DNA from: Urophycis tenuis
Lineage: Eukaryota; Chordata; Actinopteri; Gadiformes; Phycidae
Assembly: GCA_036785325.1 (NCBI GenBank)
Contig: JAXIVH010000128.1
Span: forward strand, 224,607-288,606
Direction of reading: 5' to 3'
Length of the DNA stretch: 64,000 nucleotides
This document shows positions 63,240 to 64,000 of the stretch, in pieces (the first letter of the stretch is position 1; each line of letters opens with the position of its first letter). Below the pieces are notes generated by a model. That model saw only the letters and a program-made list of their open reading frames with translations. It searched no databases and was not told the origin of the DNA. The position numbers were made by a program, and so were the translations under genes.

Positions 63240-64000
63240 GACCAGCTACCGGCCATTTCCCTGATGGTTGTTGTCAGCATCCTGCTGTTGTGGCAGGAAG
63301 TGCACGCCGCATCGCCTGGGCTTGTCCTCACGTCGGGCACGCAAGCTTGGGCTAGGGCTTCTACCCCCAGGTGGTTTAGAGGTGGAGGGCAGCCCAGACG
63401 GATCTGAATGATAGCCATGAGACGGAAAACCCCCCTGACGTGGGGCCCGCCCAGCCTTGGGGGAGCGGCCACGGTGGTCCTCCTCACCAGAGCCCCTCAA
63501 CTGGCAGCCCCACTCGCCACAGGCACAGTTACAGTTTCCCCTTGAGGGTGAGCGAAACCTTTGCCCCCCTATGTCAGTATTCCATGCCCTCAGTCTCTGA
63601 TTTTCCTCATAAAGTTCTTTCATTTCCACTCTCATGGTGTGCATGTCCTCTGTTAGCTTCTCAACTGCTCACTGGAGACCCTCAGAGACCGACACGGACT
63701 GTACTGCTGGGCTCTCACCACCGTAGGCAGCAGCAGCAGTACTCACATAGTCTCTCTGTAAGGCCACTCTGGCGTTTTCACATCGCTCCGCCACGTGCAA
63801 AGCCTCCTCCAGGTCCGTGGCGCCCATCTCCAGACACTTGGCTTTCAACGCCGAGTCAAGACCGGCCAGGAAGCGCCGAAACTTCTCCTCCCTCTGTCTA
63901 ACATCACCATAATCCGGAAATGCCTCCGCGACCATCCGGCTCACATCAGCAGCGTACACCTCCAGCCTCTCACCAGAAGCACGCACACGGGCTGAGAGGT
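63240..64000 (-). pseudogene. Gypsy-type retrotransposon gag region, runs off the right edge
   Basis: The minus-strand frame 63986-63669 reads GERLEVYAADVSRMVAEAFP, EEKFRRFLAGLDSALKAKCL, EMGATDLEEALHVAERCENA, the capsid-end layout seen in fish gypsy Gag proteins. After a single stop at about 63669-63671 the same frame family continues (MHTMRVEMKELYEENQRLRA, coiled-coil-like), then a cysteine-rich CNCACGEWGCQLRGSG and a Pro/Arg-rich tail to 63246. The zinc knuckle is atypical. The N-terminus and the 5' LTR lie beyond position 64000. pol is not visible to the left, so the copy is truncated or deleted. Confidence 0.65.

Overview
The window is vertebrate nuclear DNA, almost certainly from a teleost fish. 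The grounds are spliced vertebrate gene fragments with clean GT/AG sites, fish-type SINE, LINE, hAT and Harbinger repeats, long CA/GT and CT microsatellites, and two retroelement classes common in fish (Ty3/gypsy and DIRS). There is no bacterial-style operon. Most of the sequence is intron, intergenic DNA and transposable elements, so most long open frames are repeat-derived.

Layout. 0-18 kb: repeat-rich non-coding DNA. It holds a 46-bp VNTR inside a SINE-like repeat (1.9-2.9 kb), a decayed gypsy fragment (6.2-7.8 kb), a CpG-rich patch (8-8.9 kb), a small LTR-bounded gypsy relic with a CACTC target-site duplication (11.0-13.8 kb), several microsatellites, and a second CpG-rich patch (16.9-17.3 kb). 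18.8-22.2 kb: the last two coding exons (+ strand) of a NALCN channel auxiliary factor (FAM155/NALF family, probably nalf1). 25.7-30.4 kb: a full-length but frameshifted Ty3/gypsy element with 183-bp LTRs and a GGTAT target-site duplication. 30.9-41 kb: a transposon graveyard with Harbinger-like MITEs, hAT pieces, a gypsy fragment on the minus strand, a degenerate PIN/FEN-like nuclease ORF, a DIRS-like terminal remnant and a 979-bp hAT element.

41.6-56.6 kb: a minus-strand SLAM/CD2-family immunoglobulin receptor gene. It has signal-peptide, Ig-V, Ig-C2, transmembrane and short cytoplasmic exons, all in phase 1. A partial internal duplication left a second C2 exon and a gutted V exon, and the cytoplasmic exon is also present twice. 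A nearly intact 5.84-kb DIRS tyrosine-recombinase retrotransposon (50031-55873) sits in the V-C2 intron. The paralogous intron at about 47.9 kb keeps the unoccupied site, so the insertion can be read to within a few bases.

57-64 kb: a LINE fragment split by a 397-bp LTR-like element, a LINE 3' tail, two or three exons of a DUF4806-domain gene (+ strand), and the gag region of another gypsy element (minus strand) that runs off the right edge.

How parts work together. NALF proteins assist the NALCN sodium-leak channel. SLAM-family receptors are leukocyte adhesion and signalling proteins. The DIRS element carries gag, RT-RNase H-methyltransferase-like and tyrosine-recombinase frames. Its inverted terminal repeats and internal complementary region are the parts expected for circle formation and recombinase-mediated insertion.
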